Assembly: GCF_028885415.1 (NCBI RefSeq)
Contig: NZ_CP118527.1
Location: 7,068,001-7,132,000 of the forward strand
Direction: 5' to 3'
Length of the DNA: 64,000 bases
DNA from: Streptomyces coeruleorubidus
GTDB lineage: Bacteria > Actinomycetota > Actinomycetes > Streptomycetales > Streptomycetaceae
The notes under the pieces were generated by a model. That model searched no databases. It was not told the DNA's origin and was given only the letters and a program-made list of their open reading frames with translations. The position numbers and the translations under genes were made by a program. Positions 35,455 to 44,266 of this stretch are shown here, one piece after another. Within the stretch, counting starts at the first letter, position 1; each line of letters starts with the position of its first letter.

Positions 35455-36168
35455 TCAGCTGTCGCTGTTCGCCCCACGCCGGCGCATGCCGAAGAACACC
35501 GCGCCGCCACCGACGACGACCAGAACCGCCGCGATGCCGGCGATGATGCCGGTGTTGGAGTTGGCGCCCGTCTCGGCGAGGTTGGAGTCACCGGCCGCGG
35601 GCGCGGGCGCGTTGCCCGCCGGCGTGGTGCTCTCGCTCTCCGACGGCGACGGAGCCGGGGTGTCGGTCTCCTCGGCCGGCTTCGAGGGGGAGGCCGACGG
35701 CGTCGGCGTGGCCGGCTCGGTCGCCGGCGGCTTCTCCTCTGCCTTCTTGCAGGCCGTGGCCGGGGTGACGAGGTTCGGCTTGATGTCCTCGTCGACGTAC
35801 GGAGTGGCCTTGACGTGGATGCGGTACTCCGCGTTCGGCTTCCAGTCCTCGGCGAAGGTGATGGTGGTGCCCTCGCGCGAGCCCTTGACCACCTGCTCGC
35901 CGACCTTCTTCTGGTCGGCGCCGTTGTTCTCCAGGTACACGGTGACGGTCGCCGGGATGCCGGCGGGGTCCACGTCGGTGACCGTGATGACGCCCTTGCC
36001 GCCATCGCACTTCGCCTCGGCCGAGAACTCGTTGATGTTGCAGGCGAGCGCGTTGCCGGCGGCACCGAGCGCGAGCGCGGCCGAGGCGGAGACGACACCG
36101 AGGATCCGCACGGAACGTGCGACGGTACGGCGCGAAGCCGTACGACGGGATACGGACAGAACTGCCAC
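35455..36168 (-). CDS. LAETG-anchored surface protein (sortase substrate)
   Basis: A 237-residue exported protein. A signal peptide ([20 protein letters not shown]) ends in ALA before [17 protein letters not shown], which has two cysteines that can pair. A beta-rich domain of about 110 residues is followed by a Pro/Thr/Glu/Ser-rich spacer ([20 protein letters not shown]). The C-terminal sorting signal is LAETG, a hydrophobic stretch ([20 protein letters not shown]) and MRRRG. LAxTG motifs are used by Streptomyces class E sortases to fix chaplins and other proteins to the wall. The GTG at 36168 has AAAGGAC upstream. Its partner is unknown; no sortase gene is in the window. Confidence 0.92.
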   Translation of the reverse strand: MAVLSVSRRTASRRTVARSVRILGVVSASAALALGAAGNALACNINEFSAEAKCDGGKGVITVTDVDPAGIPATVTVYLENNGADQKKVGEQVVKGSREGTTITFAEDWKPNAEYRIHVKATPYVDEDIKPNLVTPATACKKAEEKPPATEPATPTPSASPSKPAEETDTPAPSPSESESTTPAGNAPAPAAGDSNLAETGANSNTGIIAGIAAVLVVVGGGAVFFGMRRRGANSDS

Positions 36169-36315
36169 GTTTGTCCTTTACAGGATGCGCAAATGCGGGG
36201 GGTGGAGGCAGTGTTGACTGAACATCAGCACTACCCAGAGGCTCACAGGTCTATAAGCGCCGCATAAGTAGTGTCAACGCATATGCAGGTTGCAAGCACT
36301 TGCTTTGCCAGCTTA

Positions 36316-37437
36316 TTAACCGCCGAGACGTTTCAACGCCTCCGGCGCCTCCTCGATCCGCTCCACCAGCGCGATCCGCGCCTCCATCGAACGGCCCCTG
36401 GCCAGCGACCGGAGCAACGGCCACGTCGGCAGCTTCTCCGTCCAGTGCGCCCGGTTCACCAGCACCATCGGCGTCGGCTCGCCCCGCGACTCGTAGTAGT
36501 TGGGCGTCGCGTTGTCGAAGATCTCCTGTACGGTGCCGGCGGCCCCCGGCAGGAACACCACGCCCGCGTTGGACCGGGCCAGCAGGCCGTCCTCGCGGGT
36601 GGCGTTGGCGAAGTACTTGGCGATGTGCGACGCGAAGGCGTTCGGCGGCTCGTGGCCGTAGAACCAGGTCGGGATGCCGACGGAACGCCCGCCTTGCGGC
36701 CAGCGCGTGCGTATCTCGAAGGCGGCCGTCGCCCAGTGGGTGACCGACGGCGTGAAGTTCGGTGCCTTGGCGAGCAGTTCGAGCGACTCGGTGAGCATCT
36801 CGTCGCCGAACGGGGCGGCGTACGCGCCGAGGTTCGCGGCCTCCATCGCGCCCGGGCCGCCGCCCGTGGCGACGGTGAAACCGGCACGGGCCAGCTCCCG
36901 GCCGAGACGTGCCGCCCCCGCGTACTCCTGAGTGCCACGGGCCATCGCGTGGCCGCCCATCACGCCCACGACCCGGGCGCCGGACAGGAGTTCGTCGAGT
37001 GCGTCCGAGACGGAGTCGTCGTGGACCGCGCGCAGCATGGAGGCGTAGATGTCCCGGTCCGCCTTCGTGTGCTGGAACCAGGCGTACGCCCGGGCGTCGG
37101 GCGTGGCCTCGTAGCCGTCCGCCAGCGACTCGAAGAGCTCGTCCGGCGAGTAGACGTGGCCGCGGTACGGGTCGAAGGGCAGATCCGGGACCGGCGGGAA
37201 GACCAGGGCGCCGTCCGTGCGGATCTTCGCGGCGGCCTCCTCGCGCATCGCGCAGCCGAGGAAGACGGCGCCCGCCGTGTCCGTGGTGAGCAGTTCGCGC
37301 GTACGGTCCGTCAGGTCGACGGCCTGGACGCGGTGACCGGCGAGCGTGCCGCGCGCCGAGACGGTCGCGTCGAACTCCTCGAGCGTCTCGATCTCACGGT
37401 CGTCGTGGTGGGCCGCATGGGCGGGCATCGTCTGCAC
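36316..37437 (-). CDS. LOG family protein (TIGR00730-like Rossmann fold) with N-terminal extension
   Basis: A 373-residue protein. The C-terminal two thirds contain the LOG/lysine decarboxylase-like core: VVGVMGGHAMARGTQEYAGA, TVATGGGPGAMEAANLGAYA and the catalytic PGAAGTVQEIFDNAT (the PGGxGTxxE motif). Enzymes of this family release cytokinin bases by cleaving the phosphoribose from a nucleoside monophosphate. The first 150 residues form an extra domain without a signature that I know. No export signal is seen. The GTG at 37437 or ATG at 37428 may be the start. Its real substrate here is unknown. Nearest upstream is a VOC gene on the same strand, 25 bases away. Confidence 0.85.
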   Translation of the reverse strand: MQTMPAHAAHHDDREIETLEEFDATVSARGTLAGHRVQAVDLTDRTRELLTTDTAGAVFLGCAMREEAAAKIRTDGALVFPPVPDLPFDPYRGHVYSPDELFESLADGYEATPDARAYAWFQHTKADRDIYASMLRAVHDDSVSDALDELLSGARVVGVMGGHAMARGTQEYAGAARLGRELARAGFTVATGGGPGAMEAANLGAYAAPFGDEMLTESLELLAKAPNFTPSVTHWATAAFEIRTRWPQGGRSVGIPTWFYGHEPPNAFASHIAKYFANATREDGLLARSNAGVVFLPGAAGTVQEIFDNATPNYYESRGEPTPMVLVNRAHWTEKLPTWPLLRSLARGRSMEARIALVERIEEAPEALKRLGG

Positions 37438-37462
37438 CCGCCCATGCTGGCACAGCCATGTC

Positions 37463-37870
37463 TCAGCCCTCGACGGCCGACGGGTCCATCCACACGACCT
37501 CGAAGGTGTGGCCGTCCGGGTCGTCGAAGGCGCGGCCGTACATGAACCCGTGGTCCTGGGTCTCGCCGGAGACGGAACCGCCCGCCGCGACCGCCTTCTC
37601 GACCAGCTCGTCCACCTTCTCGCGGCTCTCGGAGCTCAGCGCGATCAGTACCTCGCTGGTCTTCGTCGAGTCCGCGATCTCCTTCTTGGTGAACTGGGCG
37701 TACTTCTCCTTGGTGTGCACCATCACGACGATGGTGTCGCTGATCACGACCGAGGCGGTCGAGTCGTCGCTGAACTGCTCGTTGATCGTGAAGCCCAGCT
37801 CGGTGAAGAACTTCTTCGAGGCGCCGAGGTCGCTGACGCACAGGTTCACGAAGATCATCTGCTGGTACAT
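37463..37870 (-). CDS. VOC (glyoxalase-like) family protein
   Basis: A 135-residue glyoxalase/bleomycin resistance-fold protein: MYQQMIFVNLCVSDLGASKK, FFTELGFTINEQF and the C-terminal FMYGRAFDDPDGHTFEVVWM. The Glu in FEVVWM is a typical metal ligand. It is a PhnB/lactoylglutathione lyase-like member; the metabolite is not predictable. A small intergenic space to the LOG gene suggests the two are co-transcribed. It lies about 115 bases downstream of the ABC permease gene, also on the minus strand. Confidence 0.87.
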   Translation of the reverse strand: MYQQMIFVNLCVSDLGASKKFFTELGFTINEQFSDDSTASVVISDTIVVMVHTKEKYAQFTKKEIADSTKTSEVLIALSSESREKVDELVEKAVAAGGSVSGETQDHGFMYGRAFDDPDGHTFEVVWMDPSAVEG

Positions 37871-37986
37871 GCGGGGTCTCTCCCATCGGGTCCGTGTCGT
37901 TACGTGGGGATAGACCGGGGGCCGGCGTGGAACTCATCGCCGTACGGAGATTTTTTCGTACGGGTTTTTCAGCGGGGTCGGCCTGT

Positions 37987-39564
37987 TCAGCGGGCCAGCG
38001 GCAGCGCCGCCAGTTCGGCGACGGTCAGGGTCAGCGGGCCGAACAGGGCGAGCAGCGCGCCCGCGCGCAGGGCGGCGGCGCTTCGCAGCATCGTCGCGGG
38101 GGCGCCGAGCCGCAGCAGCGCGGCGGTGGTGTCGGCGCGGGCCTGCCGGGCCTCGACGGCGGCCGTGAGGAGCGTCGCCACGGTGCAGCCGGTCACCAGC
38201 AGCACGCCGAGCGTGGTGAGCGGACCGAGCGACAGTCCGTCCGGGGCGTGCAGCAGCGCCATGGCGTACGCGGCCGCCAGCACCGCGCAGACCACGCCCA
38301 GGGGGCGGCCGATCCGGGTGGCCTCCGCCATGAGGATCCGGCCGGCCAGGAGCCGGAGCGCGCCGGGGCGGGCCCACTGGAGCAGCCGTCCGCACAGATG
38401 GGTCAGGCCCGGACCGGCCAGGGCCAGCCCGACGGCGGCCAGCGCCCAGCCCGCCAGGACGCCGGGGGAGGCGCCGGAGAAGGTGAGGTCGGGGGGCGTG
38501 GGGGCGGTACGGCTCGTGTACGTCTCCACGGCGAGACCCGCGGCCAGGACCGTGATGCCCCAGGGGAGACCGGAGGGGGCGGCGGTGGGGGCGTCGCCGG
38601 GCAGGGGGGTGTCCGGCAGGGCCGCGTCGGAAACGGCGGGGTCGTCGGCGGTGTCCGGTGCCGCGGCGTGCCGGGCCGAGCGCCGCGCGGCGTCCCCGGC
38701 CGCGTGCGCGGCGCTCCCGGCCGGGATCACGGCGCTCACGGCGTCAGGTGCCGCCGTCTGGGGGCCGGACGGCTCGGCGGGGTCCTCGACCACGCTCACC
38801 GTGCTCCCGGCGCCCCGGGTGGTCGAGCCCGTGGCCGCAGCCGGGACGGACGTGCCCGTCCGCGCCGTCGGCGGCCCGCCGTTGCGCACGGCCGACTCGG
38901 TGGGATCGGTGGGTCCGGTGGCGCGACCGTCCGCGGGCCGGACGATCTGCCGGCCGAAACGGCCGTAGGCCCCGAAGGTCTCGCGTGTGCTCGGGCGCCG
39001 GTACGCGCCGAAACGGCCGTACGTCCCGGCCGCCCGGGACGGGGCCGGGCCCGCCTCCCTCGGCCGCAGCGCCAGAGCCACCGCCACCGACGCGGCTGCG
39101 GGCACGATCGCGAGCAGTGTCAGGGCTCCCGGCAGCGGCAGCGGCTGGTCCGCCGCGAGGGACTCGGCGGCCGCGCCGTCGAAGGGCATGCCCGTCAGGT
39201 CGCCGCGCAGGTGCAGGAAGAACAGCAGGGCCAGCATCGAGCCCAGCGTGCAGGACAGGGCCGTCGTCGTCGCCGAGACGGCCATCAGGCGCAGCGGGCC
39301 GAGGCCGATAGCGGAGAGGCCGGGGCGGGGCTTCGTGCCGGGGTCGGTGCGGGCCACCGCGACCGCGAAGTACACCGTGGCGGCCAGGGGAGCCACGCAC
39401 CAGGCCAGGCGCAGCAGGGCGGCGCCGGTGGAGCCGGGGTGGCCCAGCGCGTAGCCCAGGGCGCAGAGCAACAGGAAACCCGTCCCCGCCGAGGCCGCCG
39501 CGACCAGGAGGCGGCGCAGCTGGACGGCGGGGCGGGCGCCGCGGGTCAGACGGAGAGCGAGCAC
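37987..39564 (-). CDS. FtsX-like ABC transporter permease (membrane subunit)
   Basis: A 525-residue integral membrane protein. Four hydrophobic segments are seen in the first half (for example LLVAAASAGTGFLLLCALGY and LTLLAIVPAAASVAVALAL). A long Pro/Ala/Thr-rich soluble linker of about 130 residues (APDAVSAVIPAGSAAHAAG) follows, then five more segments (GVLAGWALAAVGLALAGPGL, TTLGVLLVTGCTVATLLTAA). It is translated with the ATPase gene: the GTG at 39564 starts 19 bases before the ATPase stop. The composition is that of FtsX/MacB-type exporters or of the Streptomyces multi-span permeases paired with LolD-like ATPases. The substrate is unknown; the linker has no repeats that I can assign. Confidence 0.85.
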   Translation of the reverse strand: MLALRLTRGARPAVQLRRLLVAAASAGTGFLLLCALGYALGHPGSTGAALLRLAWCVAPLAATVYFAVAVARTDPGTKPRPGLSAIGLGPLRLMAVSATTTALSCTLGSMLALLFFLHLRGDLTGMPFDGAAAESLAADQPLPLPGALTLLAIVPAAASVAVALALRPREAGPAPSRAAGTYGRFGAYRRPSTRETFGAYGRFGRQIVRPADGRATGPTDPTESAVRNGGPPTARTGTSVPAAATGSTTRGAGSTVSVVEDPAEPSGPQTAAPDAVSAVIPAGSAAHAAGDAARRSARHAAAPDTADDPAVSDAALPDTPLPGDAPTAAPSGLPWGITVLAAGLAVETYTSRTAPTPPDLTFSGASPGVLAGWALAAVGLALAGPGLTHLCGRLLQWARPGALRLLAGRILMAEATRIGRPLGVVCAVLAAAYAMALLHAPDGLSLGPLTTLGVLLVTGCTVATLLTAAVEARQARADTTAALLRLGAPATMLRSAAALRAGALLALFGPLTLTVAELAALPLAR

Positions 39565-40295
39565 GCGGCCCGGCCTTCCGTCTCGGTGGGCCCGGCGACC
39601 GGCGGCAGGTGCACCGTCTGCACGCGCCGCCCGTCGAGCAGGGACACCGTGCGGTCGGCGAGCGCCGCGGTCTGCGCGTCGTGCGTGGCCAGGACGACCG
39701 TGATGCCGTGGGAGCGGGCCGCCGTGGTGAGGGTGCGCAGCACATGGGCGCGGTCGGCGCGGTGCAGGGGCGCCGTGGGCTCGTCGGCGAACAGCACCGA
39801 CGGGGCGGGGGCGAGGGCGCGGGCGATGCACACCCGCTGCCGCTCGGCCTGCACCAGCTGGTGCGGGCGTTTGCGGGCGCCCTCGCCGATGTCCAGGCGC
39901 TCCAGCCACTCCAGGGCCACGGTCTTGGCGCGGCGGCGGCTGGTGCCGCGCAGCATCAGCGGCAGGGCGGCGTTCTCCCAGGCGTTGAGCTCCGGGACCA
40001 GCGAGGGGGCCGGGTCGATCCAGCCGAAGCGGTCCCGGCGCAGCCGCTCGCGGGTGAGGGGGCCCATGGTGTGCACGGGCATGCTGTTGAACCAGACCTC
40101 GCCGCGCCGGACGGGCACCAGGCCGGACAGACACCGCAGCAGGGTCGTCTTGCCGCTGCCGCGCGGGCCGCTGACGGCGAGGATCTCGCCCTCCCGGACG
40201 CCGAGCGAGACACCGCTGAGCGCGGGGGAGCCGTCGTCGTGCTGGAAGTGCAGGGCGCGTGCCCAGAGCACGTCGTTGTCAGGCGGGGCCTCCAT
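39546..40295 (-). CDS. ABC transporter ATP-binding protein with altered signature motif
   Basis: A 249-residue MacB/LolD-like ATPase. Walker A is intact (GPRGSGKTTLLRCLSGLVP near residue 43). Walker B reads SVLFADEPTAPLHRADRAHV and the switch histidine VVLATHDAQTAAL is present. The signature, normally LSGGQ, reads LVQAERQRVCIARALAP, and the Q-loop region reads FGWIDPAPSLVPE without the glutamine. The missing Q and SGG suggest reduced or altered ATP hydrolysis. The ATG at 40295 is the only candidate with a family N-terminus (MEAPPDNDVLW). It and the permease form a two-gene exporter unit. Confidence 0.9.
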   Translation of the reverse strand: MEAPPDNDVLWARALHFQHDDGSPALSGVSLGVREGEILAVSGPRGSGKTTLLRCLSGLVPVRRGEVWFNSMPVHTMGPLTRERLRRDRFGWIDPAPSLVPELNAWENAALPLMLRGTSRRRAKTVALEWLERLDIGEGARKRPHQLVQAERQRVCIARALAPAPSVLFADEPTAPLHRADRAHVLRTLTTAARSHGITVVLATHDAQTAALADRTVSLLDGRRVQTVHLPPVAGPTETEGRAACSLSV

Positions 40296-40510
40296 GGGCG
40301 TACACCTCGGTTCAGATCCGTAGTTCCCGTGTCCATCCCCCGTGCGGGGGAACGAAGGCAGGGCCGATCGGTCACTGGCACGCTAGGCAGAAGGCGGCGG
40401 GACGCCGGACAGCACGCGGCCCCGGGCCGCCGTTTCTCACTCGAACGGGGGGCACCGGGGCCGGCGTTGATCATCCAGGCAGACGATCGGAGCGACGATC
40501 GGGGCGACGG

Positions 40511-41872
40511 TCAGAGCTTCGTCCACGCCTCCGACAGGGTGGCGCGCAGGATCTGCTCGATCTCGTCGAACGTCGACTGGTCGGAGATCAGCGGCGGGGC
40601 GAGCTGGACGACCGGGTCGCCGCGGTCGTCGGCGCGGCAGTACAGGCCGTTGTCGTACAGCTTCTTGGAGAGGAAGCCGTACAGGATCCGCTCGGTCTCG
40701 TCCGCGTCGAAGGACTCCTTGGTCGCCTTGTCCTTGACCAGCTCGATGCCGTAGAAGAAGCCGTTGCCGCGGACGTCGCCGACGATCGGCAGGTCGTGGA
40801 GCTTGTCCAGGGTGGAGCGGAACGCGCCCTCGTTGTCGAGGACGTGCTGGGTGAGGTTCTCGCGCTCGAAGAGGTCGAGGTTGGCCAGGCCCACGGCCGC
40901 GGATACCGGGTGGCCGCCGAAGGTGTAGCCGTGCAGGAAGGTGTTGTCGCCCTTGTAGAACGGCTCGGCCAGGCGGTCGGAGACGATGCAGGCGCCGATC
41001 GGGGAGTAGCCCGAGGTCATGCCCTTGGCGCAGGTGATCATGTCCGGGACGTAGTCGAACTTGTCGCAGGCGAAGATCGTGCCGAGCCGGCCGAAGGCGC
41101 AGATGACCTCGTCGGAGACGAGCAGCACGTCGTACTGGTCGCAGATCTCGCGGACGCGCTGGAAGTAGCCGGGCGGGGGCGGGAAGCAGCCGCCCGCGTT
41201 CTGCACCGGCTCCAGGAAGACCGCGGCGACCGTGTCCGGGCCCTCGAAGAGGATCTGCTGCTCGATCTGGTCGGCGGCCCAGCGGCCGAAGGCCTCGGGG
41301 TCGTCGCCGTGGATCGGTGCCCGGTAGATGTTCGTGTTGGGGACCTTGTGGGCGCCCGGGACGAGGGGCTCGAAGGGCGCCTTCAGCGCGGGCAGACCGG
41401 TGATGGACAAGGCGCCCTGCGGGGTGCCGTGGTAGGCGACCGCGCGGGAGATGACCTTGTACTTGGTGGGCTTGCCGACCAGCTTGAAGTACTGCTTGGC
41501 GAGCTTCCAGGCGGTCTCGACCGCCTCACCGCCACCGGTCGTGAAGAAGACCTTGTTCAGGTCGCCCGGGGCGTGGTGCGCGAGGCGCTCGGCCAGCTCG
41601 ACGGCCTTGGGGTGGGCGTAGGACCACACCGGGAAGAACGCCAGCTCCTGCGCCTGCTTGGAGGCGGTCTCGGCGAGCTCGACGCGGCCGTGCCCGGCCT
41701 GCACCACGAACAGGCCGGCGAGACCGTCCAGGTAGCGCTTGCCCTGGTCGTCGTAGATGTACGTGCCCTCGCCCCGGACGATGGTGGGGACGGGGGCCTT
41801 CTCGTACGACGACATGCGCGTGAAGTGCATCCACAGGTGGTCGTACGCGGTCTGGGAGAGGTCCTTGCTCAC
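40511..41872 (-). CDS. class III aminotransferase, putrescine/diamine type (SpuC-like)
   Basis: A PLP enzyme of 453 residues, a subgroup III omega-aminotransferase. The PLP lysine is in DMITCAKGMTSGYSPIGA near residue 279. EVICAFGRLG and the TTGGGEAVETAWKLA phosphate-binding stretch fit the family, and GYFQRVREICDQYDVLLVSD completes the active-site core. By position beside an AsnC regulator and an aminoaldehyde dehydrogenase, it probably moves the amino group from putrescine or a related diamine to pyruvate, giving 4-aminobutyraldehyde. It is GTG-initiated at 41872 (GAGGA about ten bases upstream). It follows asnC by 19 bases on the same strand. Confidence 0.9.
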   Translation of the reverse strand: MSKDLSQTAYDHLWMHFTRMSSYEKAPVPTIVRGEGTYIYDDQGKRYLDGLAGLFVVQAGHGRVELAETASKQAQELAFFPVWSYAHPKAVELAERLAHHAPGDLNKVFFTTGGGEAVETAWKLAKQYFKLVGKPTKYKVISRAVAYHGTPQGALSITGLPALKAPFEPLVPGAHKVPNTNIYRAPIHGDDPEAFGRWAADQIEQQILFEGPDTVAAVFLEPVQNAGGCFPPPPGYFQRVREICDQYDVLLVSDEVICAFGRLGTIFACDKFDYVPDMITCAKGMTSGYSPIGACIVSDRLAEPFYKGDNTFLHGYTFGGHPVSAAVGLANLDLFERENLTQHVLDNEGAFRSTLDKLHDLPIVGDVRGNGFFYGIELVKDKATKESFDADETERILYGFLSKKLYDNGLYCRADDRGDPVVQLAPPLISDQSTFDEIEQILRATLSEAWTKL

Positions 41873-41891
41873 GGCTATCGGGTCCTCACGG

Positions 41892-42416
41892 TTATCGGGT
41901 TCCCCACATGTAGGTCTGCTTCTTGAGCTTGAGGTAGACGAAGCTCTCGGTGGAGCGCACTCCGGGGACGGCCCGGATGCGTTTGTTGATGACGTCCAGG
42001 AGGTGGTCGTCGTCCTCGCAGACGATCTCCACCATCAGGTCGAAGGAGCCTGCGGTCATCACCACGTACTCGCACTCGGACATGGCCGTCAGCGCGTCCG
42101 CCACCGACTCCACGTCGCCCTCGACGTTGACGCCGACCATCGCCTGTCTGCGGAAGCCCACGGTGAGCGGGTCCGTGACGGCGACGATCTGCATCACGCC
42201 CTGGTCGAGCAGCTTCTGGACGCGCTGGCGCACGGCCGCCTCGGACAGGCCCACGGCCTTGCCGATGGCGGCGTACGGCCGGCGGCCGTCCTCCTGCAGC
42301 TGCTCGATGATGGCGAGGGAGACGGCGTCCAGCTGCGGCGAGCTGCCGTTCCTGGACTCGCGGGAGGACTCGCGGTGCTCCCGCGAGCCCTTCTGGTCTG
42401 CGCTTCGACTGGCCAC
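41892..42416 (-). CDS. AsnC/Lrp family transcriptional regulator
   Basis: A 174-residue feast/famine regulator. The N-terminal helix-turn-helix is DAVSLAIIEQLQEDGRRPYA, AIGKAVGLSEAAVRQRVQKL, and the RAM effector domain follows (AMVGVNVEGDVESVADALTA, SFDLMVEIVCEDDDHLLDVI). The C-terminal LKLKKQTYMWGTR is a typical Lrp end. The start is uncertain: GTG at 42416 (VASRSADQK), GTG at 42431 or TTG at 42452. It is upstream of the transaminase in one transcript and divergent from the aldehyde dehydrogenase, so it most likely controls both through the 42417-42595 intergenic region. Confidence 0.9.
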   Translation of the reverse strand: MASRSADQKGSREHRESSRESRNGSSPQLDAVSLAIIEQLQEDGRRPYAAIGKAVGLSEAAVRQRVQKLLDQGVMQIVAVTDPLTVGFRRQAMVGVNVEGDVESVADALTAMSECEYVVMTAGSFDLMVEIVCEDDDHLLDVINKRIRAVPGVRSTESFVYLKLKKQTYMWGTR

Positions 42417-42465
42417 GAGCTCACTGTGCACGAGGTCTCGACACTTCCGCAAGCCTCGATCGATG

Positions 42466-42505
42466 AAATTCGTTGTTTATGGAGCCGACTCCTGCGGATT
42501 CCGCA
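42466..42505. promoter_or_regulatory. candidate AsnC-type operator in the divergent intergenic region
   Basis: Two elements lie between asnC and the dehydrogenase gene. AAATTCGTTGTTT (42466-42478) reads AAACAACGAATTT on the minus strand and resembles CAACAACGGAATCC upstream of the second aldehyde dehydrogenase (49789-49802). A perfect palindrome TGCGGATTCCGCA (42493-42505) contains GATTCCG, which is also found twice at the other promoter. This supports a shared regulator, presumably the AsnC protein encoded here. Confidence 0.5.
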
Positions 42506-42526
42506 CGATCGAAGGGAGCGGGGGTG

Positions 42527-42554
42527 TTGAAAACGTGGGTCGCCCGACTAGGGT
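42527..42554 (+). promoter_or_regulatory. promoter of the aminoaldehyde dehydrogenase gene
   Basis: TTGAAA (42527-42532), a 16-base spacer and TAGGGT (42549-42554) are near-consensus for a Streptomyces vegetative promoter. The transcript would start near 42561, giving about a 35-base leader with GGAGGG ahead of the GTG start. Confidence 0.6.
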
Positions 42555-42595
42555 GGGTGTCTCAAGTACTGGACATCCGAACTGGAGGGCCGGCA

Positions 42596-44035
42596 GTGAG
42601 CACCGAGCTGCGTCGTCTGCGCAACTACATCGGCGGTGAGTTCCGGGACGCCGCCGACGGACGGACCACCGAGGTGGTCAATCCCGCGACGGGCGAGGCG
42701 TACGCGACCGCTCCGCTGTCCGGGCAGGCGGACGTGGACGCCGCGATGGCGGCGGCCGCCGAGGCCTTCCCCGGCTGGCGCGACACCACGCCCGCCGAGC
42801 GCCAGAAGGCCCTGCTGAAGATCGCGGACGCCTTCGAGGAGCGCGCCGAGGAGCTGATCGCGGCCGAGGTGGAGAACACGGGCAAGCCGGTCGGGCTGAC
42901 CCGCTCCGAGGAGATCCCGCCGATGGTCGACCAGGTCCGCTTCTTCGCGGGTGCGGCGCGGATGCTGGAGGGCCGCTCGGCCGGCGAGTACATGGAGGGC
43001 CTGACCTCCATCGTCCGCCGCGAGCCGGTCGGCGTCTGCGCGCAGGTCGCGCCGTGGAACTACCCGATGATGATGGCCGTGTGGAAGTTCGCCCCGGCGA
43101 TCGCGGCGGGCAACACGGTCGTGCTGAAGCCGTCCGACACCACCCCGGCGTCCACGGTGCTGATCGCGGAGATCCTCGGCGGGATCCTGCCGAAGGGCGT
43201 CTTCAACGTCATCTGCGGCGACCGCGAGACCGGCCGCATGATGGTCGAGCACGAGATCCCGGCCATGGCCTCCATCACCGGCTCGGTGCGCGCCGGCATC
43301 CAGGTCGCCGAGTCCGCCTCCAAGGACGTCAAGCGCGTCCACCTGGAGCTGGGCGGCAAGGCCCCGGTCGTCGTCTTCGAGGACACCGACATCGCCAAGG
43401 CCGTCGAGGACATCTCGGTCGCGGGCTACTTCAACGCCGGCCAGGACTGCACGGCCGCCACGCGCGTGCTCGTCCACGAGTCCATCCACGACGAGTTCGT
43501 CTCCGCGCTGTCCAAGGCCGCCGCCGAGACCAGGACCGGGCAGCCCGACGACGAGGACGTGCTGTTCGGCCCGCTCAACAACCCCAACCAGCTCAAGCAG
43601 GTCGAGGGCTTCATCGAGCGGCTGCCCGCGCACGCGCGCGTGGAGACCGGCGGCAAGCGGGTCGGCGACAAGGGCTACTTCTACGCGCCGACCGTCGTCT
43701 CGGGCCTGAAGCAGGACGACGAGATCATCCAGAAGGAGGTCTTCGGCCCGGTCATCACCGTGCAGTCCTTCACGGACGAGGACCAGGCGGTGCAGTGGGC
43801 CAACGGCGTCGAGTACGCGCTCGCCTCCTCCGTGTGGACCAAGGACCACGGCCGCGCCATGCGGATGTCCAAGAAGCTCGACTTCGGCTGCGTCTGGATC
43901 AACACGCACATCCCGCTGGTCGCCGAGATGCCGCACGGCGGCTTCAAGAAGTCCGGCTACGGCAAGGACCTGTCGGCGTACGGCTTCGACGACTACACGC
44001 GGATCAAGCACGTGATGACGTCGCTGGACTCGTAA
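42596..44035 (+). CDS. aldehyde dehydrogenase, aminobutyraldehyde type
   Basis: A 479-residue NAD(P)-dependent aldehyde dehydrogenase. The catalytic pair is visible: Glu in RVHLELGGKAPVVVFED and Cys in AGQDCTAATRVLVHE (near residue 285). GSVRAGIQVAESASKDVKRV is the cofactor-binding turn. The family fits gamma-aminobutyraldehyde or 3-aminopropionaldehyde oxidation to GABA or beta-alanine. The GTG at 42596 is preceded by GGAGGG; the frame opens 41 codons earlier but that part is promoter. It is divergent from the asnC-transaminase unit, so the transaminase product is its likely substrate. A strong terminator follows. Confidence 0.9.
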   Translation: MSTELRRLRNYIGGEFRDAADGRTTEVVNPATGEAYATAPLSGQADVDAAMAAAAEAFPGWRDTTPAERQKALLKIADAFEERAEELIAAEVENTGKPVGLTRSEEIPPMVDQVRFFAGAARMLEGRSAGEYMEGLTSIVRREPVGVCAQVAPWNYPMMMAVWKFAPAIAAGNTVVLKPSDTTPASTVLIAEILGGILPKGVFNVICGDRETGRMMVEHEIPAMASITGSVRAGIQVAESASKDVKRVHLELGGKAPVVVFEDTDIAKAVEDISVAGYFNAGQDCTAATRVLVHESIHDEFVSALSKAAAETRTGQPDDEDVLFGPLNNPNQLKQVEGFIERLPAHARVETGGKRVGDKGYFYAPTVVSGLKQDDEIIQKEVFGPVITVQSFTDEDQAVQWANGVEYALASSVWTKDHGRAMRMSKKLDFGCVWINTHIPLVAEMPHGGFKKSGYGKDLSAYGFDDYTRIKHVMTSLDS

Positions 44036-44053
44036 TCACCGGGCCGAACTGCC

Positions 44054-44090
44054 CGCGGCCCCGGACGGTCGGTTTCCGTCCGGGGCCGCG
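44054..44090 (+). terminator. strong hairpin after the aldehyde dehydrogenase gene
   Basis: CGCGGCCCCGGACGG (44054-44068) and CCGTCCGGGGCCGCG (44076-44090) make a perfect 15-bp stem with a seven-base loop, followed by GTGTTGTTCG. It separates the dehydrogenase from the ECF sigma factor gene. Confidence 0.85.
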
Positions 44091-44266
44091 GTGTTGTTCG
44101 GCCGGCGGCCGTACGAACGCCGAGATCTCCGGGCTCCTCCGAAAAAGTGTTATCGCGGTTCCTTCACGACGTCTCCACCCTGTGATCCCCGACATAGCGC
44201 AGACCCCGGGACCGGCTGAGAGGGTGCGTGCGGAACATCAGTGAACCCAGGCGTCGAGAGGCCACC

